Shown: positions 46,689 through 59,013 of the stretch, piece by piece
How positions within the stretch are numbered: the first letter of the stretch is position 1
How the letters are laid out: each line of letters begins with the position of its first letter
Origin: Helichrysum umbraculigerum
Lineage: Eukaryota; Streptophyta; Magnoliopsida; Asterales; Asteraceae
Direction of reading: 5' to 3'
Assembly (NCBI GenBank): GCA_949592205.1
Contig: CATIUR010000003.1
Coordinates: forward strand, 16,941,001-17,005,000
Length of the DNA stretch: 64,000 nt
Program-made: the position numbers and the translations under genes
Notes under the pieces: model-generated
What the model saw: only the letters and a program-made list of their open reading frames with translations
What the model was told of the DNA's origin: nothing
Database searches by the model: none

Positions 46689-46770
46689 CACCTTAAATAG
46701 CTACTGCGAAAATGATAAGCTCTTTTAGACGAAAATAAGCTAAAACAAACACATACCCTACCCTGCTAAA

Positions 46771-49620
46771 ATGTCAAATTCAGTAGATATGAAGCCAGAA
46801 ACCCTAGAAGACAACAACATAAACATCGATCATCAAAACCCTAATCACGACATCGATACAACACATGAATTCGAAACACTTGCTCGATCATGGCTCTCAA
46901 CTCTTCCATCTGGGAAATCACTAAACCCTAATGACTTTCAAACTTGGCTTCAGTCCAATAATATATCGTTACCTGATCACATCAAATCAATGCCGCTATC
47001 AGATGTGTATCAGATGTTTACCTCCTTTTTAAACGATGGAAATATCTCTAATGAGGTAGCATTTATTCAGTTTCTACACTTCTTATTCAGTTTTTTTGTT
47101 ATAATTAAGTTATTAGGTGTTTGACTACAATTAGGGATTTTGACTTTTTATGAATTAGTGTTTGACTGCAATTAGGGTTAATAGATGAATATGCTACTAT
47201 TTTCAGTTCATTGTTATAATTGTGTTAGGTGTTTGACTACAATTAGGGATTTTGAATTATTATAATTGAGTCATTTTTTTGTTATAAACTCAGTTTTAAT
47301 GACTAAATAGCTGCAGACCAATATTTCTTATCTAAGCCATTAAGGGGTGTTTGAATTAGCTTATTGTTCTTGTAGTGAAGGTGTCAATTTATTTTGTTTT
47401 TTTTTTGGTAGGAAAAAGATCCATATCATTTTCGGTTCCAGCGCTCTGATCAATGGAAGCCAATTTATACATGGTTAGAGACTTTACAAACAGACGAGGT
47501 GATTAAATCAAAAGAAATTATAGATTGGCTTACAGAGAATACAGAAGTCAGGGACGATTTGTCTGCCCGTCATTCCCGTTATCACCTAATGCATTACATT
47601 AAGAAATGTCACATGAAAATTTTGAAGAGAAAAGAGAAGAAGCAGGTAAAGTTATAAATTATCATATCGTTTTATTTGGTGTTCATCTGATGCATATAAT
47701 TTTCTTCTTGTGACCCAACGTCATTATAAGTGATGGGCAGTATGCAACAAAATGCAATGTAGTATCTATGTTTCATCCATATACTGGAACGTACTTGCCA
47801 TTACTAAATCTACAGCATATTTTCCCGCATGACCAAACTTTCTTATAAATCTAAAATTCTTAATGCTGCTTTGATATGTCTCTTTGGTTTTACAGGGATT
47901 GCATAATACTATTAAGTTAAGTTCTCCAAGAGCTAACAAGACCGATGAAAAGAAATCATTAGTTGCGCTTTCGAGTATGTAACATGATCTTTTTTCTTCC
48001 CTTTCTTGTAGTCTGCTAATGAGTTCATTGATTTAAGTATATGATTTTACATTTTCTTTATACTTGGTTTATTGAAAATGTTGAATATTCGTTCATATTT
48101 GCAAATTCCATACAAACTCTTTCAGTTGACTTCATGGATATTGCATCAAGTACATGGAAATGTTGAAATTCCTGCAAGTATATGCATTTGACATTTATGA
48201 CTTAATTTTTGTAGGTAGTAGTGTGACAAAGATCCCAAAGGATAGTCCGATATACATGGTGAAACGAAATGAAGCTCTCCGAAAATTTGAGATGTGAGAT
48301 TCTTTTTTTCATATTTATCATTCTTTCTATGTTTCATATCAAAATAATGCAATGATTTTTTTTAACGTTGCCAAATTAAAAGCATAATCTACCCTTTTAT
48401 GTATTTCTCCATTAATAATGGCTGCAGAATACTGATTGCCTTGGAATTTTTGTGTATCAGAGACTGATGTGTATTTCTCCCTTTTATGATTTTTTTTCTA
48501 ACACTTCATTAAACTATTTTTATCCAAAAGCTGCATATAAATATATAATTTTGTTAGAGGTGGCAACATGGGTGAGATGAGTAATTGGTCAAAGCGGGTC
48601 ATTTGATTGGTGCAGTTCGAAATCCGTCGGGTCAGTTTGACCTAGACACTTTCTACCGAACCTTATAGTTTTTTCTTATGTGATTAGTATGTCAAATATG
48701 ACTAGATCACTAGAATAATCATTCATATTCATTCAATAATAATTTTATAAGGCTCAATATGGTTGCACCCCCTACTTTGAATATGTGAGAAGTTACCATC
48801 ACCTCCCTAATATTTTATTATTATTGCTTTTTTATGCTTTTTATAATTATTGTTTATTTATTTATTTAGACTTTCTTATTAAATAGAAATATAACTTATT
48901 AATAAATTCATTTTAAACGTATATTAATAACTAGTAATAATTTTTTTAAAAAAAATTAAAGTACAAATATTTTTTTAGAAATAGCATAATTAAGTTTATT
49001 AAAAAAAAATCGCTTTTAAACAACTATATATTTAAGGTTCTTTTAATATATAATTTTTTTTAAAAATGCAAAAATATAAATATATATACTTTTATAGAAA
49101 AGCAAAAAAATGTTATAAATATATCTTCAAACTCTTTAAACAACACATGAAAAAATTGAGTAAAATAAACTTATGTCAATTAATTAATAGATTTTTAATT
49201 AATATAGGAAAAGAAAACATATAATAACTTTGATTAGACTTTGGGAGTGAGTTGTTGGACCTGAAGTGGGTAAAAGACAAAAAAGGGAGGGGGTACTGAC
49301 ATTAGGACCCTTTTATAATTTACTTTTTTGATAAAGATAATATTTGAGGTTTTATGCATTAAATTATTAAAACTTGCTTTTGGTAACTTTCAACATATAT
49401 GATTGATTTAACCCATTAGAGATGATCATAATCCACATGGACATGATTATAGTTAAAAAGAATTTATATTGCCTCCTCAATTACACGAGGACTGATTATG
49501 CTATGGTAGTTCACTTTTTTCACTAATTGTGTTGTCAGTTTGATAGAAATGGAGAAACAACTTGCCACCGTCTTCCACAATCAAGAAGCTGCCAATGTTG
49601 TAGCAGGTGCAGGTCGATGA
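46771..49620 (+). CDS. Five-exon gene, 252-aa plant protein of unknown function
   Basis: Exons 46771-47055, 47412-47645, 47896-47974, 48215-48293 and 49539-49620; all borders are GT..AG, phases fit, total 759 bp, stop TGA 49618-49620. N-terminus: acidic and Asn-rich lead, then LARSWLSTLPSGKSLNPNDF and QTWLQSNNISLPDH (about 32-70). Exon 2: DPYHFRFQRSDQWKPIYTWL, RHSRYHLMHYIKKCHMKI and a basic KRKEKK end (about 160-173). C-terminus: likely helical, RKFEILIEMEKQLATVFHN. No signal peptide or transmembrane segment. I recall similar plant proteins without assigned role, but cannot name a domain. Intron 4 is 1,245 bp. Three MITEs occupy the upstream kilobase, the nearest ending 90 bp from the ATG. 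Confidence 0.8.
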
Positions 49621-50470
49621 TAGTAGTAGCATGATGTACCAGAATCCAACAACCGCAGCCTGTGAGTGGTAAAGTTTGTAATTAACCTGTTCGCCCCCTA
49701 AGTGTTAACAGTACCTCTGCCCTCTCTTAAGAAATTTTTTTTTTTTGGGTAAAAGGGAGTTACCGTTTAGAAGAGAAATTTTATGTCTGAAAAGTTGGCG
49801 TTCGGAGGAGCAGTGTTATGTATTCGTTTGGCATATATATTACAAGCATCTAATGATTATGTTGCGATTTACAACATCTTTTGAAGGTGAATGCCCTGGG
49901 ATATGAATTATAGCAACTTAAGTTGGTCCCCTTTTTCCTTGTTTTCCTACAATCTACATATTAGGGGGTGCTTCGTATGAAAGCTTGGAATCACAATGGG
50001 TATGGGATTATGATGGAATGAGAATGGATTTCCAAACCCACCATCCCAGTTCGGTCTAAAATACTCTTAAAAGGTGGGTTTGATTCCCATTATTTAAAAC
50101 TAAACCCATTAACCCAAAGTGTGGCGAGTTCACAACAGTAGAATAAGATATAAGCTTATTCCCTCCAAAAAGTATAAAAATTTGTTGACACATAGAAGTT
50201 CAAAGGACAATTTGTCACGCTCAGTTTGTTGATACAATCGGAAATGATGAACTACACTATTGTGTTTGAATATGTTATAAAAGGGTTACAACCTAATCTG
50301 TTGTATAATACTCCATGAATGTATGTACATGAAGAATAGTGTATATAGTTGTGACTCTGGCTGCTGATGGCTTGGGTTGATGCATTATTGTGTGAAATCG
50401 AAAAGTATGGTTGTCTTTTTTTGATAAAAAAAGATTAGTGCTTTCTTCAAGTAGAGGGTACTAAACACTA
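49621..50470. other. Intergenic, no feature recognised
   Basis: Probably includes the 3' untranslated region of the preceding gene. No exon, TIR or repeat array seen. Confidence 0.5.
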
Positions 50471-50830
50471 ATGATTACGAAGATTGAAAAACAATCCAGC
50501 ACATTCATAAAACCCTTTGTTCCAACCCCTGAAACCCATTCTCACTATGGGTTAGGCTTCACCGATGAGGTAGCTCCTTTCTCGAACATTGATATTGTTC
50601 TTTTCTTCTCCCCAATTAGCGATCACAATAGAAAGTTTGTTGTTCGGCTAGAATAATCCCTTGAGAAAACCTTGACACGATTATACCCTCTTGCCGGTAG
50701 ATATATTGATGAAACTCAAATCGTTGAATGTAATGATGCAGGTGTTGAGTTTGTACACGCCAAATCTAACATCAAACTTCAAGAATTTCTTGGATCAGAC
50801 GTAGATCCTAAATTAGTTGATGAATTCATC
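50471..50830 (+). pseudogene. BAHD acyltransferase pseudogene, 5' part only
   Basis: BAHD enzymes transfer acyl groups from CoA to alcohols or amines in secondary metabolism. The frame starts ATG 50471 and gives IEKQSSTFIKPFVPTPET, then FSNIDIVLFF. After VVRLE comes an in-frame TAA (about 50654). The same frame continues with SLEKTLTRLYPLAGRYID and CNDAGVEFVHAKSN, the standard start of the vinorine-synthase-like group. Homology ends near VDEFI (about 50,830), where a MITE tail begins. The HXXXD and DFGWG motifs are absent. A nonsense codon and loss of about three quarters of the protein make it a pseudogene. Confidence 0.85.
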
Positions 50831-50970
50831 TCATTCAAAACGTATCCGAATTTTCGGGTATCCGAAATTATGGATAGGGTTTTGAGTAGTGAAATCTACT
50901 ATCCAAAATTTCGGATATCCGAACTTCGGGTTTCCGAAACTTCAGGTAACCGAAAATGAACACCCCTAGT
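50831..50970. mobile_element. Truncated hAT-type MITE abutting the BAHD pseudogene
   Basis: Rich in GGTATCCGAA/TTCGGATATCC words in both orientations, and ends TGAACACCCCTAG, the same terminus as the MITE at 20205-20894. The left TIR was not found, so it may be cut, or the pseudogene may end at it by deletion. Confidence 0.55.
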
Positions 50971-51230
50971 TTTAAGGTAGATTGTTGCTTGAATCTTTAG
51001 GGTGTGTTTAAAGGTAATTTGCTTTCGATGTTTCTGTCTCGTGATATTCATACATTTTATCTGTGACGTTAAAAGGACGTTAAAAGGATCTTCTTGTTAA
51101 CAATATCATCAACTATATCTTCCAACAACAAAGATAAGAAAGCCAAAAATGATCATTGTGAACCATTTCGGAAAGGTTTTTTTAAGTGAGAGAGTTTTAT
51201 GTGAATTTGTGAAATAAGCCGGTGAGAATC

Positions 51231-52015
51231 CACTACTACACAAACCACTATAGACCACCCCCCAATAGATCACGAAAATGGTGAAAATCACGTAAAACCC
51301 GTGATCCATTTGCAAAACTTCGCGCGTTTTCACTTTCCTTTCCAGTGTCCACGGTTCAAAGATTTAGCGGAACACGGATCTATTTTTAAAGCCGTGGTCC
51401 ATTTGTTTGTAAACACAAACCACGGTTACATTTGACGAGGGGTGGTCAATTTTCTAAGACGGTCCACGGTTCCTAACTACAAACCGTAGGTAACTGAATC
51501 AGACTACGGACTTTATGAACAAACCGTGATCCTTTCTGTGATCGTATGTAAGCACCTGTGGGCCGTGGGCTGTAGGCTGTGGGATTTGGACCGAGATGTA
51601 AGTTGTTTAGATGAATACGGACTGTATTGAATTAATTTTAGACCCATATATATAAAAATACTTGAGAGTTTTTATGTTGTTGGAGCACAATATGATACTT
51701 GAACATTATATGATATATCATTTCCAAAATAAAAAATTATATAAAAAAATTATTTATCATCCCAAGGACAACAAACTAATTAAAAAATTCATTGAATTCA
51801 CCACGTACATTCTTTATGACTTTATCTATTGTGGCCGGTTCCATAGAACCAAGTTATATACACGGTTCTCATGCTCACCATTTACTGCACACTACCAATT
51901 AAATTACAAATCTAATTGGTACATGGAACAAATGTATCAACCACGGTTCTCTTGTGTGAACCGTGGTCTACACATTCAATGTGTGGCAAACTCTGTTATA
52001 AAAAACTGAATATTA
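51231..52015. mobile_element. CACTA-like remnant with subterminal AACCGTGG repeats
   Basis: It opens CACTACTACACAAACCAC, resembling a CACTA TIR. The words CCACGGTT/AACCGTGG recur at about nine places from 51,350 to 51,970 in both orientations, like CACTA subterminal repeats. No transposase, right TIR or 3-bp TSD could be fixed. Confidence 0.4.
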
Positions 52016-52069
52016 CATTAATTTGTTATGCATCGAAAGAAGCGTGGGATATGTTATACAGATGCTATC

Positions 52070-52806
52070 TGTAGGAATAAAATTTAAAATACAAACCGAG
52101 TTTTATTAACATTCACAAACAGTTACATACACGTTTCCACGTAAACAAAAAATACAAGATAATAACGACAAGTAAATTGGCCAGAGCTTGCGTTGAATGC
52201 AATTCCCTTAATACAGATACGAGCCTGTTTCCCAGGGTACAACGGCCTAAAGTTGCGTACAGCCGGAGTCGAAAAACTTGCCTGAAAATGCAGTGATGAA
52301 TGTGTGTTTGCTGTGAATTTTTGTTGCAGTGGTTCAAGAATGTGGAAGTGGTGATCTCTTTATACAACAAATAGAAACTGAAGCTTTAATCAATATCATT
52401 AAGTTCATTAAACTATGAAATCAATTATGATCAGTTATTGTCTTTTGATCACCACCTGCTGTAACAAACTGATGTGAGCTTAAAGGTCACACGTGAGCCT
52501 AAAAGTCACAGGTTTTGGGTCAGACCTAATAGGCCAAAACAGACCCACAGAACAGTCCAACTAAAGCTAATGGGTCATGGGTCAAAACAAGCCCATTTTA
52601 ACCTTTAGTTCCACATCAACCACCTTACTTTAGAGCTCGATATCTCATTCACCACAACTTAACTTTAGACATATAGTATACCATTATGAAGCCCTTGTCA
52701 AAAGCTACATAACCGTATAAAATGTCACTCCTAAATATTATATATACATATACATATTTAGATCCAAAGTTTGGGAAAATTGCCATGAAAGTGATTTTTT
52801 CCAACA
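52070..52806 (-). repeat. 3' LTR of a minus-strand copia element
   Basis: 737 bp; on the minus strand it runs TGTTGGAAAAAATCAC.. to ..TTTATTCCTACA. A purine tract (minus ATGTGGGGGAT, 52807-52817) adjoins it. A TATA-like TTGTATAAAGAG and the AATAAAA near the end support LTR identity. The 5-bp TSD candidate is CTATC (52065-52069); its partner is outside the window. Confidence 0.8.
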
Positions 52807-53334
52807 ATCCCCCACATGAATAGATATCGATCGATAATACACACAACATAATGTATTCTCAACAGTTGAGTCTTGCATATAATAGGTAGGTGTTACCCTT
52901 TGAACCTTTCCCTTATGAAACGTACTTAGTCTCCTGGCTCTCAGTAGACGCGATGTCCTTGAACTGATCTGCCGCTTGTGTAGACGACAATACATTTCAC
53001 ACATGACTCTCCTTGACAGTTTTAACTCCTCATAGTCGTGTCCATTATGGTCCTGAACACTAGCGTGGTTCTGCGAGAGCTCTAGGAATTATGCCCAATA
53101 ATTCCTTTCGAAGCGACCCCACTTTTCTCTCACATAGGTGATTATTATGTAATCATTAAAAGCTTAATGCTTAACCTCACATCGTTGTCACTAATTTATA
53201 GGAATGGACTAGGAAGTTTATGAAAACTCCCCCACAATGACCTCACTTAGTTAATACAATTAGGTTGTCCTATTGAACCTAGATCTTGGGATCTCCAGTC
53301 AACTAGGTTAGGTTTCCTTCGTATAAACATTCAT
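52807..53334 (-). other. Copia untranslated stretch between RNase H and 3' LTR
   Basis: No frame continues here after the RNase H stop. It includes a second purine-rich run (minus TGTGGGGGAGTTTTC, about 53,230). Confidence 0.6.
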
Positions 53335-53786
53335 TCAAGGCTTTAGTCCCATTCCTCTTGAGGACCTATACACTACCTCTCTGCTTAAGCCTTTTATAAG
53401 CGGATCCACTATATTATCTGTTGACTTCACGTAGTCAATACCTGTTGAGAGTAGTTGTCGTATCGTATTATGCATACGTCGTATATGCCGAGACTTACCG
53501 TTATACATTATGCTATGAGCTCTGCCAATGGCCGATTGGCTATCACAATGTATACATATGGCCGACACCGGCTTAGGCCATTCTGGTATGTCCTTGGTAA
53601 ACCGACGTAGCCATTCTGCCTCTTCTCCACATTTATCTAAAGCGACAAACTCAGATTCCATTGTGGACCTAGCTATAATTGTTTGTTTACAAGACTTCCA
53701 AGATATAGCTGCACCACCAAGTGTGAATACATATCCACTGGTTGCTCTGGAATCCTTTATATTAGATATCCAATTTGCATCACTGT
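53335..53786 (-). pseudogene. Copia RNase H, 3' part of the split element
   Basis: On the minus strand the frame enters at 53786 with DANW and runs through TSGYVFTLGGAA, SWKSCKQTI, then STMESEFVALDKCGEEAEWL, HCDSQSAIGRA and HIRRMHNTIRQLL to a stop at 53335. This is the C-terminal copia RNase H. It is separated from the RT at 62,577-63,625 by the solo LTR inserted at TSD ACTGT. Removing that insertion restores continuity of the frame at the junction. Confidence 0.85.
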
Positions 53787-54972
53787 TGTCGCACCCCCAA
53801 ATTTATGATGCGGAAGCGGTTCGGGTCGGGGCGCGACTAATACGGTAATCACAGCACAAAGATATATAGTAAACGACTCTATATGCATCGTTTTAACAAA
53901 ATATATTGATATAAGAAATGTTTACAACATTTGAAGCTATACATAGCTCGTGTTCTGTAAATGAGAGATTCCAATACATAAATACTTTTACAAAATATAT
54001 TAATGCAAGGAAATCTCTAATATCTGCATGCTGACTCGAGCTACAGTAATCCTGAGGGCAGTCCAACCTACTGCTGTGTACCTGTGATACATGCTAAAAT
54101 GGGTCAGCGAAACGCTGGTGAGCTCACAGGTTTGTATGTCGAAACATATAGTATGAACCGCAAGATTTAATTGAATTTAAGTTTCAATAAAGCAAAATAA
54201 AAGTTATACAGCCATGAACACATAGTCTGAGCTTAACTTGAGGGTCGGGTCCAATGAAGGAATTCCGATCGAGGTGCCTCCTACGAGTGCCTAATCTACA
54301 ATCGTCTACCCAAATGCTAATACGTCCGTTAGACCAGTTAGTGCTTGCAAACCCGGACGAGGATTGTCAATCCTATATGATATCATATACTAACATTCAC
54401 GCTACAGATGTATTACCAAACTATGTTGTGGAGGGCTTTAAATTGATTAGTTGAAAACAACTCATGTAGTATTTGATTTGATTGTACTTGCGTTCACATG
54501 TAAATAAGTCGAGCAATGTATCACACCCCTAATGAAAACAGTAAAGTAGGGGCTATGAGACTCACCTGAGTCTTGAAACGTTTAATTTAATAAACTTGAA
54601 TTGATAAGCAGAGTAGTGATGTCCAAAGACTTGTAACCTGAGGGTGTCCACGACACGCGATGGTTATTAACATGAGTAGGTATCTATAAAGATCACCTTT
54701 GTAGTTGTTCATCCAACTAGAATGTCCAAATTACTACGATTTGGTTGATTAATTTGTCCAAATTACTACGATTTGGTTGATTGTTTCGAGTTTTGAAAAC
54801 GTGTACGGCCCGTTGGTGATTGTTTGTAATAATAATCTCGACATTATCATTATGATTTTGAGAGATTATACTTGAAAGTACGTCCCAAAGTGTTTTAGAA
54901 GTCGTATCGTGTAAGTCCCTAGTTCTTAGGATCGATAACTTCGTTATCTGTAGTATTAAGGTGCGGAATCCC

Positions 54973-57540
54973 TTAATACGGTGTTATCTTACTATAACGA
55001 ATAAGTTCGCGTTTAGGTTTAGGTGGAGAGACACTATGAGTACCATCTCTTTTCAAGATATTTACAGGTTTGCTACCTAATTCCGGTTTGGTACCTAACC
55101 TGTCCATAATTGAACTAGAATTGGTCGGTGTCTGGTCATTAATCACTAACTTATGTGATGCTTCTGGCTTTTTATTTAGACAACACGAAGCTACATGTCC
55201 CTTTTGGTGACATTTGAAGCAAGACATCTGTTTACGTGATTTACTAAGTTTTGCTTTTTCATTCGGAGTCTTAGGCACTAAAGGATCACTAGATTTAATA
55301 CTAGGCTGTACTTTATCAACTTTGTCATTAGTCTTAGTATAATCAATCACTCCACCCGATACAAACTGTATTTTGGTGAGAGGTGAAACCTTACTATTAT
55401 CCGATGACAAATTCTTAACTACATTCTTCTGTGCCTCAGATTTATCAGACTTATTAGCTACTGTAACCTCAGGATTAGCATCAATCATTTCAGAATCTTC
55501 AGGAATCGGAGTGTAATTGGCATTAAAAGGAGGAGATACATCATTGTATCATATCCCAGTCTTGTCCTTTACACTACGTTGAGCATCAAGTATTTTATCC
55601 ATTTGAGATGTTCTAAAAGTCTCAAGCTTACGATTTTGCTCAACTAACTTCAAATTAAGATTTACTATTTCCTGATCCTTACTAGCAATTGTTTCATTTA
55701 AGTCTTTAATGTTCATGTAGAGACTATCTATGATAACTGATTTTCCATTTATGGTATCTCTAAGAGCTGTTCTATCAGAAGTATCATACTTAATCTTATC
55801 TTTTAAGGCCTGTTTATCATCACTTAATCTATGCACATCCATAAGAGCTTGGTCAAGTTCAGATCTAACAGTCTTATAAGATTCTTTATCCACATTCACT
55901 TGGGATGACAAATTGCTATTTGACATAGTTAAAACACTAATATGAGATTGTAAATCAGTAACTAAATAACAAACATCAGCAAGAGTAATAATATCCAAAC
56001 ATACCCTTTTCTTGTCAGTTTGTACTTCAGCCATGCGTGCCACAAACTCATCTGGACCCATTTCTGGAGTTGAATCCAGATACAGCACATCATCATCACT
56101 TGCTTTCACTTCAGACTCAGGCACCTCTACTCGTTGTTCTACATCAGTAGGCATGTAGGACATAGATTCAGCAGTTCCCTCTTGATCTTCAATCTCAGCC
56201 ATCAAAGCTTCTTCAGACTGAGCTTTCCATTCGTAAGAGCCATCTAACTTCTTTACCACCAAGGCTTTGGAAGCTAGAGTACTTCCCGAGCCTTGTTTCC
56301 CATTTCCTACTTCTGCCTTAGGTCTTTGGCATTCACGAGCAAAGTGTCCATAACCTTGACAGTTAAAACACTTGATCTTGGTCTTATCAAACCCTGATCG
56401 GTTGCCAACTACCTTTCTACCAGTTTTCTTTAAGAAATTCTTCACTCTCCTTGATAACATAGCCAGTTGATCTTGGAGATCTATTTCTTCAAGATAGTCA
56501 GAGTCGATTTGATCATAATCTTCATCAAAAAGAATCGGATCATTGATTTTACTCTGAATGTAGTTCTCATACGAAGCAACAAAGGAAGCAAGAACAGACG
56601 GTTGCTGTTCAGCAGATTTCACACTCATAGGCATCTTCTGATGCTCTTGAGGTGACTTATCATTTCCTTTTCCTTTTGCTTCACTACCAGATGAGGAAAG
56701 AAAACATATATCCTCAGTTATCATTTCACAATTTTCACCAATATCACCAACTAACAAAGCAGTGGTCGAACTGGAGGAGGAAGTCGAAAGAGTTGTTTTA
56801 CCATGATATAGCCTAGGATTCTGAACCTGATCAGAATCAGTATCTCTTGACTTTTTGGTGAAATCATAACCTCTGAGCTTATCAATAGCCTGCTCTAAGG
56901 TCATGGTAGCATATCTTGTTTCATTATCCTTGAGCATAACACCATGCATTTCCCACTTAGAAGGCAAACCCTCAATAAACTTGTCGGTTTTCTCCACTTC
57001 TTCTACAGTAATCTCATGGTTCTCAAGCTCACTCAGTAAATGGTAGAAACGGGTAACATATGAATCAAGATCTTCTCCCTTCAAAGCTTTAAACACAGTA
57101 AATTGCTTCTTGAGAAGATTCTTCTTGCCAGCTTTTACTTGTGGACTACCCTCATCTCTTTTCTCAAGAGCTTCCCAGAGCTCTCTAGCAGTATGAAAAG
57201 ATTTCAGCTGATGATTGATCTCTTTAGGAAGACACATTTTAATACAAGAATGAGCCTTATTCTCAGTTTTAAAATCCTCCTTTTGTTGATCATTCTTGTT
57301 CTGATAGGTAATGACCACAATAGCATTTTGAACAGTTTGAGTAGGTGCAGTGTATCCAGTTTTGATACACATCCAGATTGAGAGATCATGAAATCTACAG
57401 TAAGATTCAAATCTATCTCTCCAACTGTAATAGTCTTCAAGTCTTAACAATTTAGGAGGAACATTAGATTTTCCAACCTCATGGTACATCTCAATCATTT
57501 TACTTAAGTCCGACATCGTAAAAGTCAAATAGTCTTGCAA
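54973..57540 (-). pseudogene. SIRE-type gag with one internal stop, fused to LTR remnant
   Basis: Frame 57540..55549 (663 codons; a second ATG at 57516 gives MSDLSKMIEMYHEVGK) has the UBN2-type gag core (RLEDYYSWRDRFESYCRFHD, LWEALEKRDEGSPQVK, RFYHLLSELENHEITVEEVE), a CCHC knuckle CFNCQGYGHFAREC and a coiled-coil-like tail. A TGA at 55551-55549 interrupts it. The same frame then continues to 54973 with a second knuckle, CFKCHQKGHVASCC. The last codons read into the LTR remnant, so the true C-terminus and all of pol are lost. Codon content is otherwise well preserved, suggesting recent inactivation. Confidence 0.85.
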
Positions 57541-57981
57541 ATTAAAAAGAAAATCTCGATTCGCAAAAACTCAACTCAATTCGCAATCTCAGCTCAATTC
57601 GCAAACTTCAGTTCGCCAATCTCAGTTCGGATCGCAAAAGATGTCAACTCGCAAGTGATCTCGGTTCGCAGGAGATCTCGGTTCAAAACTCGGTTCGACT
57701 CGCAAAACCTGGTTCGGTTCGCAAGTTCAACTCGGTTCGCAGACGTAGCTGAAACCCTAATCTCAACTCGCGAAACGGATGAAAACCCCGAAAATGTAAA
57801 TTTTTGGTATTTTTACGATAGAAACTAAAGATTTCGACCGTAAACAAACCCTAAATCGTCCAGAGAGTGATTTTGATCGTTAATATGTACTAACGCACGT
57901 AAAAACAATCCGAAATCAAACGCGATTTATCACAAAAACTCTGAACTCACTCATATTTAGCCCGAAAGCTTTGATACCAGA

Positions 57982-58597
57982 TGTAAGTCCCTAGTTCTTA
58001 GGATCGATAACTTCGTTATCTGTAGTATTAAGGTGCGGAATCCCTTAATATGGTATTATCTTACTATAACGAATAAGTTCGCATTTAGGTTAACTAATAC
58101 TTAGCTTTAAACTATTAAACGTCAAAGCCTAGCCGTTAGTAGATATGATTTCTCTGGATTGCAGAATTCGCAGGTGTGTGTATCGAATGACAAAAGTTAA
58201 GTTAATGATTTTCTCAGACAAAAATCATTTATATATTTCAGTCGACTGGCAGCCGCTGGGCCTACGAGTTCAGTTCGACTCGCAGCCCAAGTCAGCCTAG
58301 TGACTCGGCTCGACTCGCTACGATTTATTGCTACGATTTATTGCCACTATTGTTGCCGAGTTCAGTTCTCAACTCGCAAGACCAAGTCTTGCGACTTAAG
58401 ATCTCGACTCGCCAAGCTTATGACTTTAGTTCGTATTCAATATTCGTCTAACACTTTAACAAACCAATATGTTTAACGAATATTAATATCAAAACTAATA
58501 TCATTTATTTACAAATCTAAACCAATACACAAACAAGATAATAATTACACCAGTCCTATTTCAAGCTAGATCTGTTGTCACAATCTATGTCTCAACA
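57982..58597 (-). repeat. 5' LTR of the SIRE-type derivative
   Basis: 616 bp, TG..CA ends; the first 110 bp recur at 54910-55019. Confidence 0.85.
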
Positions 58598-58700
58598 TAT
58601 CGTATATGTGTTTGAGGTTATATGAGTTTGACACCTAGTGTGAAAAAGAGTTGCAACCTTTCTGTTTTTAGCGTCACTCATAGCGACACTTAGGGTTTAG

Positions 58701-59013
58701 GCGACTCTCAGGAAGTGTCGCATAAAATGACAATTAGAAGTGACGCACAGTGGGCGACACTTAAGGAAGTGTCGGGTGTCAGTGACGGTATCAGGGTTAT
58801 ACGTCATTAGGGCGAGTGTCGTATGAAATCAGATTTCAATTATAGGCGACACTTAAACAAGTGCCGCTAGAAGTGCCGGTTAGGAGTGTCGAGTATTGAA
58901 TTTGCGTCACTTAGGCAAGTGTCGGAAAAAAGGGGTTTTATGCGGCACTAGGGTAAGTGACGCAAAATTAGGGCTTTTAGCGACACTTAATGCGTCACTT
59001 AAGGAAGTGATGC
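58701..59013. repeat. Six 21-22-bp dyads (GCGNCACTT..AAGTGNCGC) in the solo LTR
   Basis: Two 9-bp half-sites, GCGNCACTT and AAGTGNCGC, separated by 3-4 nt, at about 58701, 58754, 58846, 58904, 58942 and 58992; single half-sites occur between them (for example GCGACACTT at 58683). Spacing is irregular (38-92 bp), unlike the phased arrays elsewhere in the window. Confidence 0.8.

Larger units (their letters stand above)
54910..58597 (-). mobile_element. SIRE/Maximus-type copia derivative lacking pol, exact TSD
   Basis: The intact 5' LTR is 57982-58597 (616 bp; plus strand TGTAAGTCCC.. to ..CTCAACA). At the left only the first ~110 bp of the 3' LTR remain (54910-55019, three differences). TSD TATCG is exact at 54905-54909 and 58598-58602. 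On the minus strand the PBS TGGTATCAAAGC follows the 5' LTR directly (about 57,970-57,981). Only gag is retained; protease, integrase, RT and RNase H are gone. The intact TSD with a truncated 3' LTR implies an internal deletion after insertion. Confidence 0.85.
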
